Of a stretch of 44,280 nt of DNA, positions 27,645 to 35,401 are shown in pieces. Each line of letters starts with the position of its first letter. The first letter of the stretch is position 1. The stretch spans positions 80,246 to 124,525 of the forward strand of contig NZ_WUEG01000013.1 of assembly GCF_010468565.1 (NCBI RefSeq), given 5' to 3'. The notes beneath the pieces were generated by a model, which was not told the origin of the DNA, made no database searches, and saw nothing but the letters and a program-made list of their open reading frames with translations. This DNA is from Allomuricauda sp. TY007. GTDB lineage: Bacteria > Bacteroidota > Bacteroidia > Flavobacteriales > Flavobacteriaceae. The position numbers and the translations under genes were made by a program.

Positions 27645-29708
27645 TTAACTTTTAGCCTTTTTAAAAAGTTGACCGACTTTTAATTTCTGTAAATAGCCAT
27701 CCAGGTCTTTACGTACTTCACCGGACATGATGTAGAGTCCGATAATGTTCGGGAAGGACATGGCCAAGATCATCATATCGGAAAAGTCCAGCACGGCACC
27801 CAAGCTTACGGAAGCCCCCACAACCACAAATACCAAGAACAGCATTTTATAGATCATTTCGGCACGCTTGCTCTTTCCAAAAAGGTATGTCCATGCTCTC
27901 ATTCCATAATAGGACCAAGAAATCATGGTCGAAAATGCGAAAAGGAACACTGCCAAGGCCAACACATAGGGGAACCAAGAGATTTGGCTACCAAAAGCAT
28001 CGGAGGTCAACTGAGCACCGGCCATTCCCTCCACTTCGTGCATTCCGGTAAAGATCAATACCAAGGCCGTAAGGGTACAAACCACCACCGTATCAATAAA
28101 CGGCTCCAACAAAGCAACAAAGCCTTCTGATGGGGGATGATTGGTCTTGGCGGCACTATGGGCAATGGCCGCTGAACCCACACCTGCCTCATTGGAGAAG
28201 GCCGCCCGTTGGAACCCAACCACCAAAACACCTATTATACCGCCTTTTAAGGCCGAAGGATTCAATGCTCCTTCAAAAATGGCTGAAAATGCAGGGCCAA
28301 TATTTTGTATGTTCATTATAATTACTGCCAAGGCCGCTACAATGTAAACAGAGGCCATAATTGGCACTATCTTACCTGTTACCCTAGCAATACTGCTAAT
28401 TCCGCCAATGATGACCACACCGACCAAAATAGCGGTAACAACACCAAACCAAAATCCGTTGCCTGCCAAAACAGGAAACTGACCTGCCAATTGTTCGAAG
28501 GACTGGTTGGCCTGGAACATATTTCCACCTCCAAAGGAGGCTCCTACAGCAAGCAGTGCAAACACTCCTGCCAATACTTTGCCAAATCCTTTCAGGTTTC
28601 TTTTTTCAAGACCATATCGCAGGTAGTTCATAGGGCCACCGAAAACACGCCCGTCAGGAAGTATATCGCGATATTTTACGCCAAGGGTGCACTCCACAAA
28701 TTTGGAGGACATCCCCAACAAACCACAGATAATCATCCAAAAAGTCGCTCCTGCGCCCCCTAACGAAACGGCAACAGCAACACCGGCAATGTTTCCAAGG
28801 CCTACGGTACCAGAAACTGCAGTAGCCAACGCCTGAAAGTGGGTTACTTGTCCCGGTGCATCAGGGTCGTCATATTTTCCTTTGGCCAGGTCAATGGAAT
28901 GCTTAAAGCCACGGATGTTGATGAATCCCATTCGGAGGGTAAAGAACAATGCTCCAAACACCAACCAGATTACAATAAAAGGAATCCCTTTGATAATTGG
29001 GTCGCCATTGGGATGCAACATTGGGATGGGTTCGTCATATTCGATTTGAGCAAAATAATGTGCTCCCTGTTCTATAACATGCTCCGGGTTCTGGGAGTTG
29101 TAGATTACCCCTCCCTGTTTCACCTTTTGCAAGAGTTTTCCTTTGGCGTTGGATTTTATGATTATCTCACCTCGTTTGTCACTGGATATAATTGCAATAT
29201 CCTCGCCTTTGGCAACACTTGCCTTTTCTTCTTTGAGCCATTCCTTAAGCACAAATTTATCCTGGGTCTCATTGCTCCAATCGGGAATACCGATCAATTT
29301 TACATCGGCATAGGCCACAGGGTCGTATATTCCAATGGCGGCAAAGGGGTCCCAAAAAAGAACAGACCCCAAAGCGCTTACTGCCGGGGTCATGGTTCCG
29401 TTAAAAATTTCAGTAATCGATTCTGTCTCAATTTCAAACTCCTTTGTAACGGAATTGCCAGCAGCATCGGTCACAACCACACTATAGGGTATTCCTTCCA
29501 CCAGCCCTTGCGCCCTTTTTGATGTGAGCGGCGTACTCTGGTTGCTCCATTTATAGGTATAGGGCTCCACCCCACCATCAACTTCAAGTTCTATGACCCC
29601 ATTATTTATGTTATCGGAGACATTATAGGTTTTGCCCACTACGGTCAATTCTTGTGAGAAACCTGTGGTTAGTGCAAAAAAAGACAATAGAGTAATAAAA
29701 TACTTCAT
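27645..29708 (-). CDS. Alanine/glycine:cation symporter (AGCS) with N-terminal Ig-like and lipoyl-like extension
   Basis: 687 aa, about 200 residues longer than a usual AGCS transporter. The C-terminal part (about 240-687) has the AGCS hallmarks: first helix [79 protein letters not shown] and about 11 membrane helices. Upstream are a signal peptide (1-19), an Ig-like SprB-repeat module (about 20-95, [12 protein letters not shown]) and a segment (about 133-225) closely resembling a lipoyl/biotinyl domain ([39 protein letters not shown], 'VKQGGVI') with K178 at the modified-lysine turn. Known: the family imports alanine or glycine with Na+. Inferred: the extension is periplasmic, so lipoylation is unlikely and the fold may act as in membrane fusion proteins. 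Downstream of the small membrane proteins on the same strand. Confidence 0.92.
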   Translation of the reverse strand: MKYFITLLSFFALTTGFSQELTVVGKTYNVSDNINNGVIELEVDGGVEPYTYKWSNQSTPLTSKRAQGLVEGIPYSVVVTDAAGNSVTKEFEIETESITEIFNGTMTPAVSALGSVLFWDPFAAIGIYDPVAYADVKLIGIPDWSNETQDKFVLKEWLKEEKASVAKGEDIAIISSDKRGEIIIKSNAKGKLLQKVKQGGVIYNSQNPEHVIEQGAHYFAQIEYDEPIPMLHPNGDPIIKGIPFIVIWLVFGALFFTLRMGFINIRGFKHSIDLAKGKYDDPDAPGQVTHFQALATAVSGTVGLGNIAGVAVAVSLGGAGATFWMIICGLLGMSSKFVECTLGVKYRDILPDGRVFGGPMNYLRYGLEKRNLKGFGKVLAGVFALLAVGASFGGGNMFQANQSFEQLAGQFPVLAGNGFWFGVVTAILVGVVIIGGISSIARVTGKIVPIMASVYIVAALAVIIMNIQNIGPAFSAIFEGALNPSALKGGIIGVLVVGFQRAAFSNEAGVGSAAIAHSAAKTNHPPSEGFVALLEPFIDTVVVCTLTALVLIFTGMHEVEGMAGAQLTSDAFGSQISWFPYVLALAVFLFAFSTMISWSYYGMRAWTYLFGKSKRAEMIYKMLFLVFVVVGASVSLGAVLDFSDMMILAMSFPNIIGLYIMSGEVRKDLDGYLQKLKVGQLFKKAKS

Positions 29709-29793
29709 ATATTGAAATTAGTTAGTTTTTGGTACGGTAAAGGCAGCAATATCTAAAAAAAATTCAACGCTATCAAATTTTATGTTTTTTTAA

Positions 29794-30036
29794 CTAACCT
29801 ATCTGAAACATTTGATTTAATTTTCGTAATTGCTCCGCTACTCCAAGAGCGATCAGTTTAATTTTTGGCTGTAATGTCATATCTGCTTCTGGATTGATGA
29901 TATGTTTTTCGTTCGAATCTACGTAACCTATACGTGTAAAATCAGACAGCGTTTTGTAACCGAATATCCCAAACAAGAACACCACAACTATTAAGAAAAG
30001 TGCCAATGCTATTTTGGGGCGTACCGGTCTAATCAT
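29794..30036 (-). CDS. Small single-pass membrane protein, function unknown
   Basis: 80 aa. Basic N-terminus (MIRPVRPK) then one membrane helix (about 9-28, IALALFLIVVVFLFGIFGY), then a soluble tail. Orientation by the positive-inside rule puts the tail in the periplasm. No family is recognised. It starts 3 bp after the PspC-domain gene ends and is probably cotranscribed and perhaps functionally paired with it. Confidence 0.75.
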   Translation of the reverse strand: MIRPVRPKIALALFLIVVVFLFGIFGYKTLSDFTRIGYVDSNEKHIINPEADMTLQPKIKLIALGVAEQLRKLNQMFQIG

Positions 30037-30039
30037 AAA

Positions 30040-30267
30040 TTAAAGATCAAATACGGAGGTTCTTTTGGTATAGATCAAGTCTTTAATTCGAAGCCAAAAG
30101 GCTATAAAGAGGTACAGAGCAAACCCAAAACCCAAGGTAACAAAGGTTAAATAGATAAAACTGGTACGTACCACACGGGCACGAATACCAAGCCGTTCGG
30201 CTATACGGCGACAGACCTCAAAGCCTCTTTTTTGAAAGTAATAAAGCGTATTATAAAATAAAGACAT
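30040..30267 (-). CDS. PspC-domain small membrane protein
   Basis: 75 aa. The PspC-like core RGFEVCRRIAERLGIRARVVRTSFIYLTF is followed by a membrane helix (FVTLGFGFALYLFIAFWLRI). Known: PspC domains occur in envelope-stress proteins, and Bacteroidota have many stand-alone copies of unknown partner. This one lacks the extended region of E. coli PspC. It lies between a DUF2851 gene (8 bp) and another small membrane protein (3 bp). Confidence 0.86.
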   Translation of the reverse strand: MSLFYNTLYYFQKRGFEVCRRIAERLGIRARVVRTSFIYLTFVTLGFGFALYLFIAFWLRIKDLIYTKRTSVFDL

Positions 30268-30275
30268 GGTTAAAA

Positions 30276-31556
30276 TTATGTATTTCTATTCAATAATTGT
30301 GTGCCAATGGTACATTGCATACATTTATTTTTTGTGCAGTAATTATTGTATAGTTCCAATTTTGCCTGACTTTCCAGAGCATTTTGGGTTTTAGGCCCGA
30401 TTTTATCAAAATTTTTAATGATGGAATTGTCTTCCTTGCTCAATTGCGATACCAATGCAATCAACTCCTCGTTCCAATCCCTTCCTACATGTTTTGCATA
30501 GCAAAACTTGAGAGGCAAAATGGTATTGATGATGACCAGGTCCACAAAATTTTTGGATAATTTCTTTACACGTTTTTTGGAGACCTTGCCAAACGTATAA
30601 TGATCTTCCCAATAAGGGCTTGCACAAATTTCAAAAGCCTGATAGATGTCTTCCAGCCTGTCCAAATGCATCAATTCGGAAAAGAAATTGTGATTTCCCA
30701 CATATAAATTAACCAATTGCGAAATCCGAATGGTTGGAAAGTTCATTGGCCGCAACCCAAAGAACTCTGGTTTTGATGCTGGTATATCCAAATCAAATTT
30801 ACGCTGCAGATAACCATACTCCTTTTTGAGTTGCACATAGTGCGAATCAGTGCATTCATCCACTTGTAAAAGTCCAAAGTGACCAAAAAGCAAAGCTTCC
30901 AATTGCAAGGGCTCGTTGGTTGTTTTCCTCGCTATGGAAAAATCCAATTGTTGTGCCCGCTCCAAAAAATATGGTCCATTGACCTTGGAACCAAAGTTCT
31001 TGGCCAAAAGCATAAAAAGTACCGCTTCCCAATCATTCTTTGAGGTATCCAGAAGTTTCCATATCAATTTGGATTTGTGCTCCAAGCGTTCAATGTACAA
31101 TCGGTGCAGCCAATTTTCCATCAAAAAGGAATCTACCTGCCTTACATCTTTTTCACAGTTGATAAAACTCGTCCGTGATTTGTTCATCAGGTTCTGGTAG
31201 CCGTCCAAGAGTGATTTGGAAACATAGTTTTTCACTTCTAAAGTGGGTATCTGCGAACCATCCTTTCTAAAAACAGCAATGTCATCCTCCCACACTACGT
31301 GGAGAATGACATTGTCATAATTTTTATCGGTTTCATGATGGTGCACATACCAATCGGAAGATTTGAGGTGCATCTCCACATTACCGGCCCAGAGCTGCCC
31401 GTCGATTTCAACTTTGGCATTAAAAAAATCGGGGCCAGCCAACCTGTTTTGGGTTCCTGGAGACCTAATTACAATAGGTTCCCCATTGCCCGTGTACAAC
31501 TGTTCTGTTGGAAGCTTGTTATGCCTCCAAATAAAATAAAGTAGGTCTTCTCGCAT
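30276..31556 (-). CDS. DUF2851 family protein
   Basis: 426 aa. Starts MREDLLYFIWRHNKL and carries the conserved PGTQNRLAGPDFFNAKVEID and WAGNVEMHLKSSDWYVHHH block, DNVILHVVWEDD, and a C-terminal cysteine cluster (YCTKNKCMQCTIGTQLL, C-x4-C-x2-C). These are typical of DUF2851, found mainly in Bacteroidota. The Asp/Glu-rich N-terminal pattern (PDFFNAKV..., NVEMHLKSSDW) resembles a PD-(D/E)xK-type nuclease core with D, E and K in suitable order, but this is only a visual impression. Three cysteines could bind a metal. Function unknown. It probably leads the operon with the two small membrane proteins. Confidence 0.88.
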   Translation of the reverse strand: MREDLLYFIWRHNKLPTEQLYTGNGEPIVIRSPGTQNRLAGPDFFNAKVEIDGQLWAGNVEMHLKSSDWYVHHHETDKNYDNVILHVVWEDDIAVFRKDGSQIPTLEVKNYVSKSLLDGYQNLMNKSRTSFINCEKDVRQVDSFLMENWLHRLYIERLEHKSKLIWKLLDTSKNDWEAVLFMLLAKNFGSKVNGPYFLERAQQLDFSIARKTTNEPLQLEALLFGHFGLLQVDECTDSHYVQLKKEYGYLQRKFDLDIPASKPEFFGLRPMNFPTIRISQLVNLYVGNHNFFSELMHLDRLEDIYQAFEICASPYWEDHYTFGKVSKKRVKKLSKNFVDLVIINTILPLKFCYAKHVGRDWNEELIALVSQLSKEDNSIIKNFDKIGPKTQNALESQAKLELYNNYCTKNKCMQCTIGTQLLNRNT

Positions 31557-31577
31557 TGATTTGGGATAAATGGAGGT

Positions 31578-31898
31578 CTACTCTGCTACTTCGCCTTCCC
31601 ACTCCATAAAGCCACCTTCCAGGTTATAAGCATTTTCGATTCCAATACTGTTCATAATGGCACAGGCCTGTCCACTACGGTTTCCTGATCGGCAGTACAC
31701 GTAATAGTTCTTGGACTTATCCAGCTTTTCCAATTCGTCCACAAACTCCTGTCCCAAATAAATATCGATGTTCGTCGAACCTGGAATATAGCCTTCTTCC
31801 ACTTCTTCGGGGGTTCGTACATCCAAAATAAAGGCGTTATCATCGTTTTCCAGTTGCTCCGCCCATTCTTCTTGTGATAGATCTGACATTTTTTTCAA
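31578..31898 (-). CDS. Rhodanese-like domain protein
   Basis: 106 aa, a single rhodanese domain with DVRTPEEVEEGYIPGSTNID and an active-site loop CRSGNRS (Cys69). No signal peptide, so cytoplasmic. Known: single-domain rhodaneses carry sulfane sulfur on the active-site Cys. The loop is of the CRxGxR type common in sulfurtransferases; the in vivo acceptor is unknown. It stands 21 bp upstream of the DUF2851 start and is likely cotranscribed. Confidence 0.93.
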   Translation of the reverse strand: MKKMSDLSQEEWAEQLENDDNAFILDVRTPEEVEEGYIPGSTNIDIYLGQEFVDELEKLDKSKNYYVYCRSGNRSGQACAIMNSIGIENAYNLEGGFMEWEGEVAE

Positions 31899-31956
31899 TT
31901 TAGATTGCTACAAAAATAGTTGAATAAAACATATATGTAATAATTGCTTTTTGTAC

Positions 31957-32036
31957 GTCATTCCGAATTCATTTCGGAATCTCATAGTACAATTAATAAA
32001 TAATTTTATGAGAACCTGAAACAAGTTCAGGTTGAC
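31957..32036. repeat. Cloverleaf repeat element A (80 bp), GTCA...TGAC ends
   Basis: Starts GTCAT and ends TTGAC. Closing stem CGTCA/TGACG is extended by flanking bases. Hairpin 1: TCCGAA-TTCAT-TTCGGA. Middle hairpin: TCTCATA...TATGAGA. Hairpin 3: CCTGAA-ACAAG-TTCAGG. It has the same fold as the trp-operon copy F, but with unrelated arm sequences. It lies between the rhodanese gene and the redoxin gene. Confidence 0.75.
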
Positions 32037-32070
32037 GAAGGTTTTGGTTATGATAAAATCTTGCAATCAC

Positions 32071-32104
32071 AAAAAAATAAAAATCCGAAGCATTACTCCG
32101 GATT
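32071..32104 (-). terminator. Terminator of the two-gene thioredoxin-fold operon
   Basis: On the minus strand AATCCGGAG pairs with CTTCGGATT (one G-U) around 5 nt and is followed by T-rich sequence, 27 bp after the redoxin stop codon. Confidence 0.8.
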
Positions 32105-32130
32105 TCTTATGGTTTTATTTTGAGTTTGAC

Positions 32131-32763
32131 TTATTGAATGCCGCATCCAATGGCTTTTGTCGTTTTAGGGTTGATTTCATTTCCTGCCAACATGGCATTC
32201 ACGGCATTTTCCACGAATTTTTCGTCCACTTGTGATGCATCTTGGTAGTTATCATCAATGGCTCCAATATATTTCACCATATTTCCTGATGCTGTTTTCT
32301 CCAACAAGAAAACGTGTGGTGTGCGCGTGGCACCATATTGGGGGTATACTTTTTGGCCCTCATCCAACAAATAGGGAAAAGTGAATCCTTTTTTGGCCGC
32401 ACGTTCCTTCATTTTTGCAAAACTGTCCCCTGGCTTGGCATTGGGATTGTTCGGGTTAATGGCAATAACAGGAACACCCTGCGGTTTGTACTTGGCATCC
32501 AAAGCGATTATTCTGTCTTCGTAAGCTTGGGCATACGGGCAGGTGTTACAGGTAAATATGACCAGAAAACCTTTGGCTCTATCAAAATCAGATAGCGAAA
32601 CCATAGTTCCATCCACATTCTTCAAGGAGAAATCTGCTGCCATATCGCCAACTTCGTATCCTTTATCGGAATTATGCTCGGTTGCTACTTTGAACCCCAT
32701 AGCAAAAGCTGCCACAAAAATCAACAGCAAAGCTGACCATCCTAAGATCTTTGTTTTTTTCAT
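32131..32763 (-). CDS. Thioredoxin-fold protein with CNTC active site, secreted or membrane anchored
   Basis: 210 aa. N-terminal hydrophobic segment (about 7-24, LGWSALLLIFVAAFAMGF) acts as signal or anchor. The AhpC/TSA-type thioredoxin fold follows (VGDMAADFSLKNVDGTMVSL) with the redox motif C72-N-T-C75 (LVIFTCNTCPYAQAYEDRI). Known: proteins of this type resemble the thioredoxin-like domain of alkyl hydroperoxide reductases and TlpA/ResA; CNTC is an unusual dithiol motif common in Bacteroidota homologues. The neighbouring gene (6 bp) encodes a TlpA-like lipoprotein with WCKPC, so the pair may act in one periplasmic thiol pathway (inference). Confidence 0.88.
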   Translation of the reverse strand: MKKTKILGWSALLLIFVAAFAMGFKVATEHNSDKGYEVGDMAADFSLKNVDGTMVSLSDFDRAKGFLVIFTCNTCPYAQAYEDRIIALDAKYKPQGVPVIAINPNNPNAKPGDSFAKMKERAAKKGFTFPYLLDEGQKVYPQYGATRTPHVFLLEKTASGNMVKYIGAIDDNYQDASQVDEKFVENAVNAMLAGNEINPKTTKAIGCGIQ

Positions 32764-32769
32764 AGCTGA

Positions 32770-33324
32770 TTAGTTTATGAATTTAGTTAACTCATTGTTC
32801 AGTTCTTCGTACGTAAAACCACGCTGGTAAAAAGTTCGCTTGTCCTTATTATATATTAAGGTAGCGGGAATACCTCCTCCCCACTCTTCGGATACCTTTG
32901 GTATCCAATCGTTTTGTTTGGGGTCGTCCAATATGACCACTTTAGATTGAATCCCCTTTTTTTCCACAAAAGGCTCCAATTGTGTCTTCCACATATTGGG
33001 CATATCCAAACTGACCAATATCACTTCAACATTATTCGTCTTTTGCTCCTCTTGCACACGTTCAAAATATGGCATCTCTTTTATGCAGGGTTTGCACCAG
33101 GTTGCCCAAAAATTAACAATGTAGGTTTTATCATCTTCCTTGTGCAACAAAGGTTCCAAACCATCAAAATCATAAATGGGGAACTTAACATCCGCACCCA
33201 CTTCTTCTGCTTGAACAACCATTTCGTTCCCAGCGGATTCAACTTCTTCCTTTTTTTGACCTTTCTTTTCGGCGCAGCCCACAAAAACGGAAACCATCAA
33301 CCCTAAAGCGAATAACTTATTCAT
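32770..33324 (-). CDS. TlpA/ResA-like thiol-disulfide lipoprotein
   Basis: 184 aa. Lipoprotein signal peptide with lipobox VFVG-C17, then an Lys/Glu-rich tether, then a TlpA-type thioredoxin domain with active site W-C77-K-P-C80 (NFWATWCKPCIKEMPYF). Known: such proteins reduce or isomerise disulfides outside the cytoplasm, often in cytochrome c maturation. It is the first gene of a two-gene unit with the CNTC protein and is divergent from marR. Lipid anchoring suggests inner leaflet of the outer membrane or the inner membrane; which one cannot be told. Confidence 0.92.
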   Translation of the reverse strand: MNKLFALGLMVSVFVGCAEKKGQKKEEVESAGNEMVVQAEEVGADVKFPIYDFDGLEPLLHKEDDKTYIVNFWATWCKPCIKEMPYFERVQEEQKTNNVEVILVSLDMPNMWKTQLEPFVEKKGIQSKVVILDDPKQNDWIPKVSEEWGGGIPATLIYNKDKRTFYQRGFTYEELNNELTKFIN

Positions 33325-33403
33325 TATCTGTTTTTTACACCTTTAAAAATACACAAGAGTAATTCCTTTTCCCACCATTTAACAAAATTTTATCGATCAA
33401 AAA

Positions 33404-33436
33404 TTTGGAACGTCATCAAAAATCAACTTACATTTG
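33404..33436 (+). promoter_or_regulatory. Promoter of the marR-nitroreductase-YceI cluster
   Basis: TTTG (33404-33407), a 21-bp spacer, then TACATTTG (33429-33436): a full Bacteroidota -33/-7 pair. Transcription should start near 33441, giving an 18-nt leader to the ATG at 33459. This also argues against the alternative TTG start at 33405, which overlaps the -33 box. Confidence 0.72.
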
Positions 33437-33458
33437 TATATACAATTGTTGTTTAGAC

Positions 33459-33905
33459 ATGAATGTAGAGGAAATCATTAAAACCACAAAGAAAATCCCA
33501 TTGGAGGCCAGAACGGTGATTCATATAGCGTTGGTTCAAAATAAGATCAACGAAATATTGACGGGTACCTTAAAGCCTTTTGAGGTTTCCATGCAACAAT
33601 TCAATGTTCTCAGGATTTTAAGGGGACAAAAAGGCAACCCTGCCAATCTTTCCACCATAAATGAAAGGATGGTCACCAAAATGAGCAACACCACCCGTTT
33701 GGTGGACAAATTGATTGCCAAGGGATATGTCAGCCGCTGTGTTTGCCCATCGAACAGGCGTAAAGTGGAAATCATGGTTACCGAGTCGGGTTTGGAAGCT
33801 TTGTCCCAAATGGACAATGCTCTGGAAAAGGCACATGGCACCATACTAAAAAACTTCGACCAAAAAGATTTGGAACAATTAAATCAACTATTAGATAAAT
33901 TTTAG
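33459..33905 (+). CDS. MarR-family transcriptional regulator with wing cysteines
   Basis: 148 aa from the ATG at 33459. Winged-helix MarR fold: dimerisation helix at the N-terminus, recognition region NLSTINERMVTKMSNTTRLVDKLIAKGY, and a wing with C94-V-C96-P-S-N-R-R-K. In most MarR proteins this wing has DRR; here two cysteines occur beside SNRR. Known: MarR regulators often control the genes beside them and some sense oxidants through cysteines. It is followed by a nitroreductase (5 bp) and YceI. Inferred: local repressor, possibly redox-responsive. The upstream TTG start is rejected since it lies in the promoter. Confidence 0.9.
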   Translation: MNVEEIIKTTKKIPLEARTVIHIALVQNKINEILTGTLKPFEVSMQQFNVLRILRGQKGNPANLSTINERMVTKMSNTTRLVDKLIAKGYVSRCVCPSNRRKVEIMVTESGLEALSQMDNALEKAHGTILKNFDQKDLEQLNQLLDKF

Positions 33906-33910
33906 ACATA

Positions 33911-34543
33911 ATGAGCAACGTATTAGAACATAGAACATGGCGCTACGCCACCAAAAAATTTGACGCTGAAAAAAAAGTATCGGACAATGATTTGGATACA
34001 CTTTTGGAAGCAACACGCTTAAGTGCTTCCTCTTACGGACTACAACCTTATCACGTACTGGTTATCTCCGACCAAGAAGTAAAGGAGCAATTGAAACCTG
34101 CTTCTTGGGGACAATCACAAATTACAGATGCATCCCACATTATCGTGTTTGCAAATGCAACGGATTTCGGGGATGAATTGGTAGATGATTATTTGGTCAA
34201 TGTGAGTGAAACCAGAAATATTCCTACAGAAGGCCTTAAAGGGTATTCGGATTTTATGAAATCCAAATTGATGGACCTCCCGACCGAAACCAAAAACAAT
34301 TGGACCGCAAGACAGGCGTACATCGCCTTTGGAAATTTGATGCAAGCTGCAGCAGAATTGAAAATCGACACCTGCCCGATGGAAGGTTTCGAATCTGACA
34401 AATACAATGAAATTTTGGGATTGAACGACAAAAATCTCAATGCAGCCGTTGTTTTGGCCGTAGGATACCGTTCCGAAGATGATGAGACCCAGCATTTACC
34501 GAAAGTCAGAAAATCAAAAGAAGAATTATTTACACTCATATAA
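33911..34543 (+). CDS. Nitroreductase-family NAD(P)H-dependent FMN oxidoreductase
   Basis: 210 aa with the nitroreductase fold: the FMN-phosphate RTWRYATKKFDAEKKV region near the N-terminus, LSASSYGLQPYHVLVI, the RQAYIAFGNLMQAAAELKIDTCPMEGF block and a C-terminal VLAVGYR. Known: NfsB-like enzymes reduce nitroaromatics, quinones or flavins with NAD(P)H; many have unknown natural substrates. It lies 5 bp after the marR gene and 42 bp before yceI, fitting a MarR-controlled detoxification unit. Confidence 0.94.
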   Translation: MSNVLEHRTWRYATKKFDAEKKVSDNDLDTLLEATRLSASSYGLQPYHVLVISDQEVKEQLKPASWGQSQITDASHIIVFANATDFGDELVDDYLVNVSETRNIPTEGLKGYSDFMKSKLMDLPTETKNNWTARQAYIAFGNLMQAAAELKIDTCPMEGFESDKYNEILGLNDKNLNAAVVLAVGYRSEDDETQHLPKVRKSKEELFTLI

Positions 34544-34585
34544 CCCTTAAACCCTAACAATTAAAAACAGAAATTTAAAACAATC

Positions 34586-35158
34586 ATGAAAAAGACAATT
34601 TTGAGTTTAACATTGGTTACCCTTTTTACCGCTTCCGCAGTAGCTAACCCAATTAAAAAAGAAACCAAGGAAGTAAAGACGACGGAGAGTACTGTTACCT
34701 GGAAAGGTTACAAAGTTGGAGGTTCCCACGCCGGTACCATCAGCCTTAAATCAGGTGCCTTGGAATTCGACGGTGAAAAATTGGTCGGTGGTGAGTTTGT
34801 TGTGGATATGGCAAGCATCAACACAACCGATTTGGAGGGAGAATACAAAGATAAGTTGGACGGCCATTTGAAGTCCGATGACTTTTTTGGTACGGCAAAT
34901 CATCCTACTGCTAAATTGGTGTTCACTAAAGTGAAATCTACCGGTAAGAATTCTTACGACGTAACTGGCGACCTTACCATTAAAGGTACCACCGAGCCCG
35001 TAACTTTCGAAGTTTCCGTTTATGGGGACAAAGCAACTGCTTCCTTGAAAGTTGACAGAACCAAGTACGACGTAAAATACGGATCAGGTATCATTGGCAC
35101 GGCCAAGGACAAATTGATCTATGACGAGTTTGATTTGGTAGTTGATCTACAGATGTAA
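34586..35158 (+). CDS. YceI-family periplasmic protein
   Basis: 190 aa. Signal peptide (1-20, TLFTASAVANP) then the YceI lipocalin-like barrel: STVTWKGYKVGGSHAGTISL, GEFVVDMASINTTDL, HLKSDDFFGTANHPTAKLVF, DVTGDLTIKGTTEPVTF. Known: YceI barrels bind isoprenoid quinones or similar lipids. A neighbouring nitroreductase that could act on quinones makes a shared role in quinone or redox stress plausible (inference). It ends with its own terminator. Confidence 0.94.
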   Translation: MKKTILSLTLVTLFTASAVANPIKKETKEVKTTESTVTWKGYKVGGSHAGTISLKSGALEFDGEKLVGGEFVVDMASINTTDLEGEYKDKLDGHLKSDDFFGTANHPTAKLVFTKVKSTGKNSYDVTGDLTIKGTTEPVTFEVSVYGDKATASLKVDRTKYDVKYGSGIIGTAKDKLIYDEFDLVVDLQM

Positions 35159-35180
35159 TCAACTCCTGTTTAGTGTGTGG

Positions 35181-35217
35181 AAATCCCGTCCGAGATATTT
35201 CTAGGGCGGGATTTTTT
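35181..35217 (+). terminator. Terminator of the marR-nitroreductase-yceI unit
   Basis: AATCCCGTCC pairs with GGGCGGGATT (one G-U) around a 12-nt loop, followed by TTTTTT, 23 bp after the yceI stop codon. Confidence 0.82.
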
Positions 35218-35235
35218 ATTTTAAACAAAACATTG

Positions 35236-35266
35236 TTGCCCCGTTAAAAATTCCTCCCTATATTTG
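35236..35266 (+). promoter_or_regulatory. Promoter of the tryptophan operon
   Basis: TTG (35236-35238), a 20-bp spacer, then TATATTTG (35259-35266), a full -33/-7 pair. With transcription starting about 4-7 nt after the -7 box, RNA begins at about 35270-35273, on or next to the leader-peptide ATG at 35272. Confidence 0.72.
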
Positions 35267-35271
35267 GTGCA

Positions 35272-35328
35272 ATGATTAACAGAATAGCAAATAACTGGTG
35301 GTGGATAAACTTACGGAAAACGTCGTGA
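35272..35328 (+). CDS. trpL: trp operon leader peptide (18 aa with three consecutive Trp)
   Basis: ATG at 35272 opens an 18-codon frame reading MINRIANNWWWINLRKTS and ending with TGA at 35326. Three adjacent Trp codons (TGG TGG TGG, 35296-35304) are highly improbable by chance, and the frame lies exactly between the promoter and a terminator before trpE. Known: ribosome stalling at Trp codons in such leaders senses charged tRNA-Trp. The transcript appears to have almost no 5' leader, so translation may begin on leaderless RNA. It is too short for usual gene calling. Confidence 0.88.
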   Translation: MINRIANNWWWINLRKTS

Positions 35329-35383
35329 GCTAAGTCCCCATTATAACCATACAAGAGGCTTGTCATCACGACAGGCCTTTTTT
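35322..35383 (+). promoter_or_regulatory. trp attenuator (antiterminator/terminator switch)
   Basis: Terminator: GGCTTGTC (35357-35364) pairs with GACAGGCC (35370-35377), followed by six T. Competing antiterminator: GTCGTGA (35322-35328, spanning the leader stop codon) pairs with TCACGAC (35366-35372), and TAAGTCC (35331-35337) pairs with GGCTTG (35357-35362) with one bulge, removing the whole 5' arm. A ribosome stalled on the Trp codons leaves 35322 onward free, so trpE is transcribed; a ribosome reaching the stop codon covers it, so the terminator forms. Confidence 0.82.
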
Positions 35384-35401
35384 AATTTATATAAGTACCA
35401 A

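Noticed and set aside
27645..29708. Covalent lipoylation of Lys178 in the symporter extension
   Set aside because: The signal peptide puts this domain in the periplasm, away from the lipoylation enzymes; only the fold resemblance is kept as a finding.
33405..33458. TTG start extending the MarR regulator by 18 residues
   Set aside because: This start overlaps the -33 box of the predicted promoter, and the added peptide does not resemble MarR N-termini.
35360..35401. Upstream start for trpE at 35360
   Set aside because: It would translate the attenuator terminator; the ATG at 35402 fits TrpE and lies after the U-tract.
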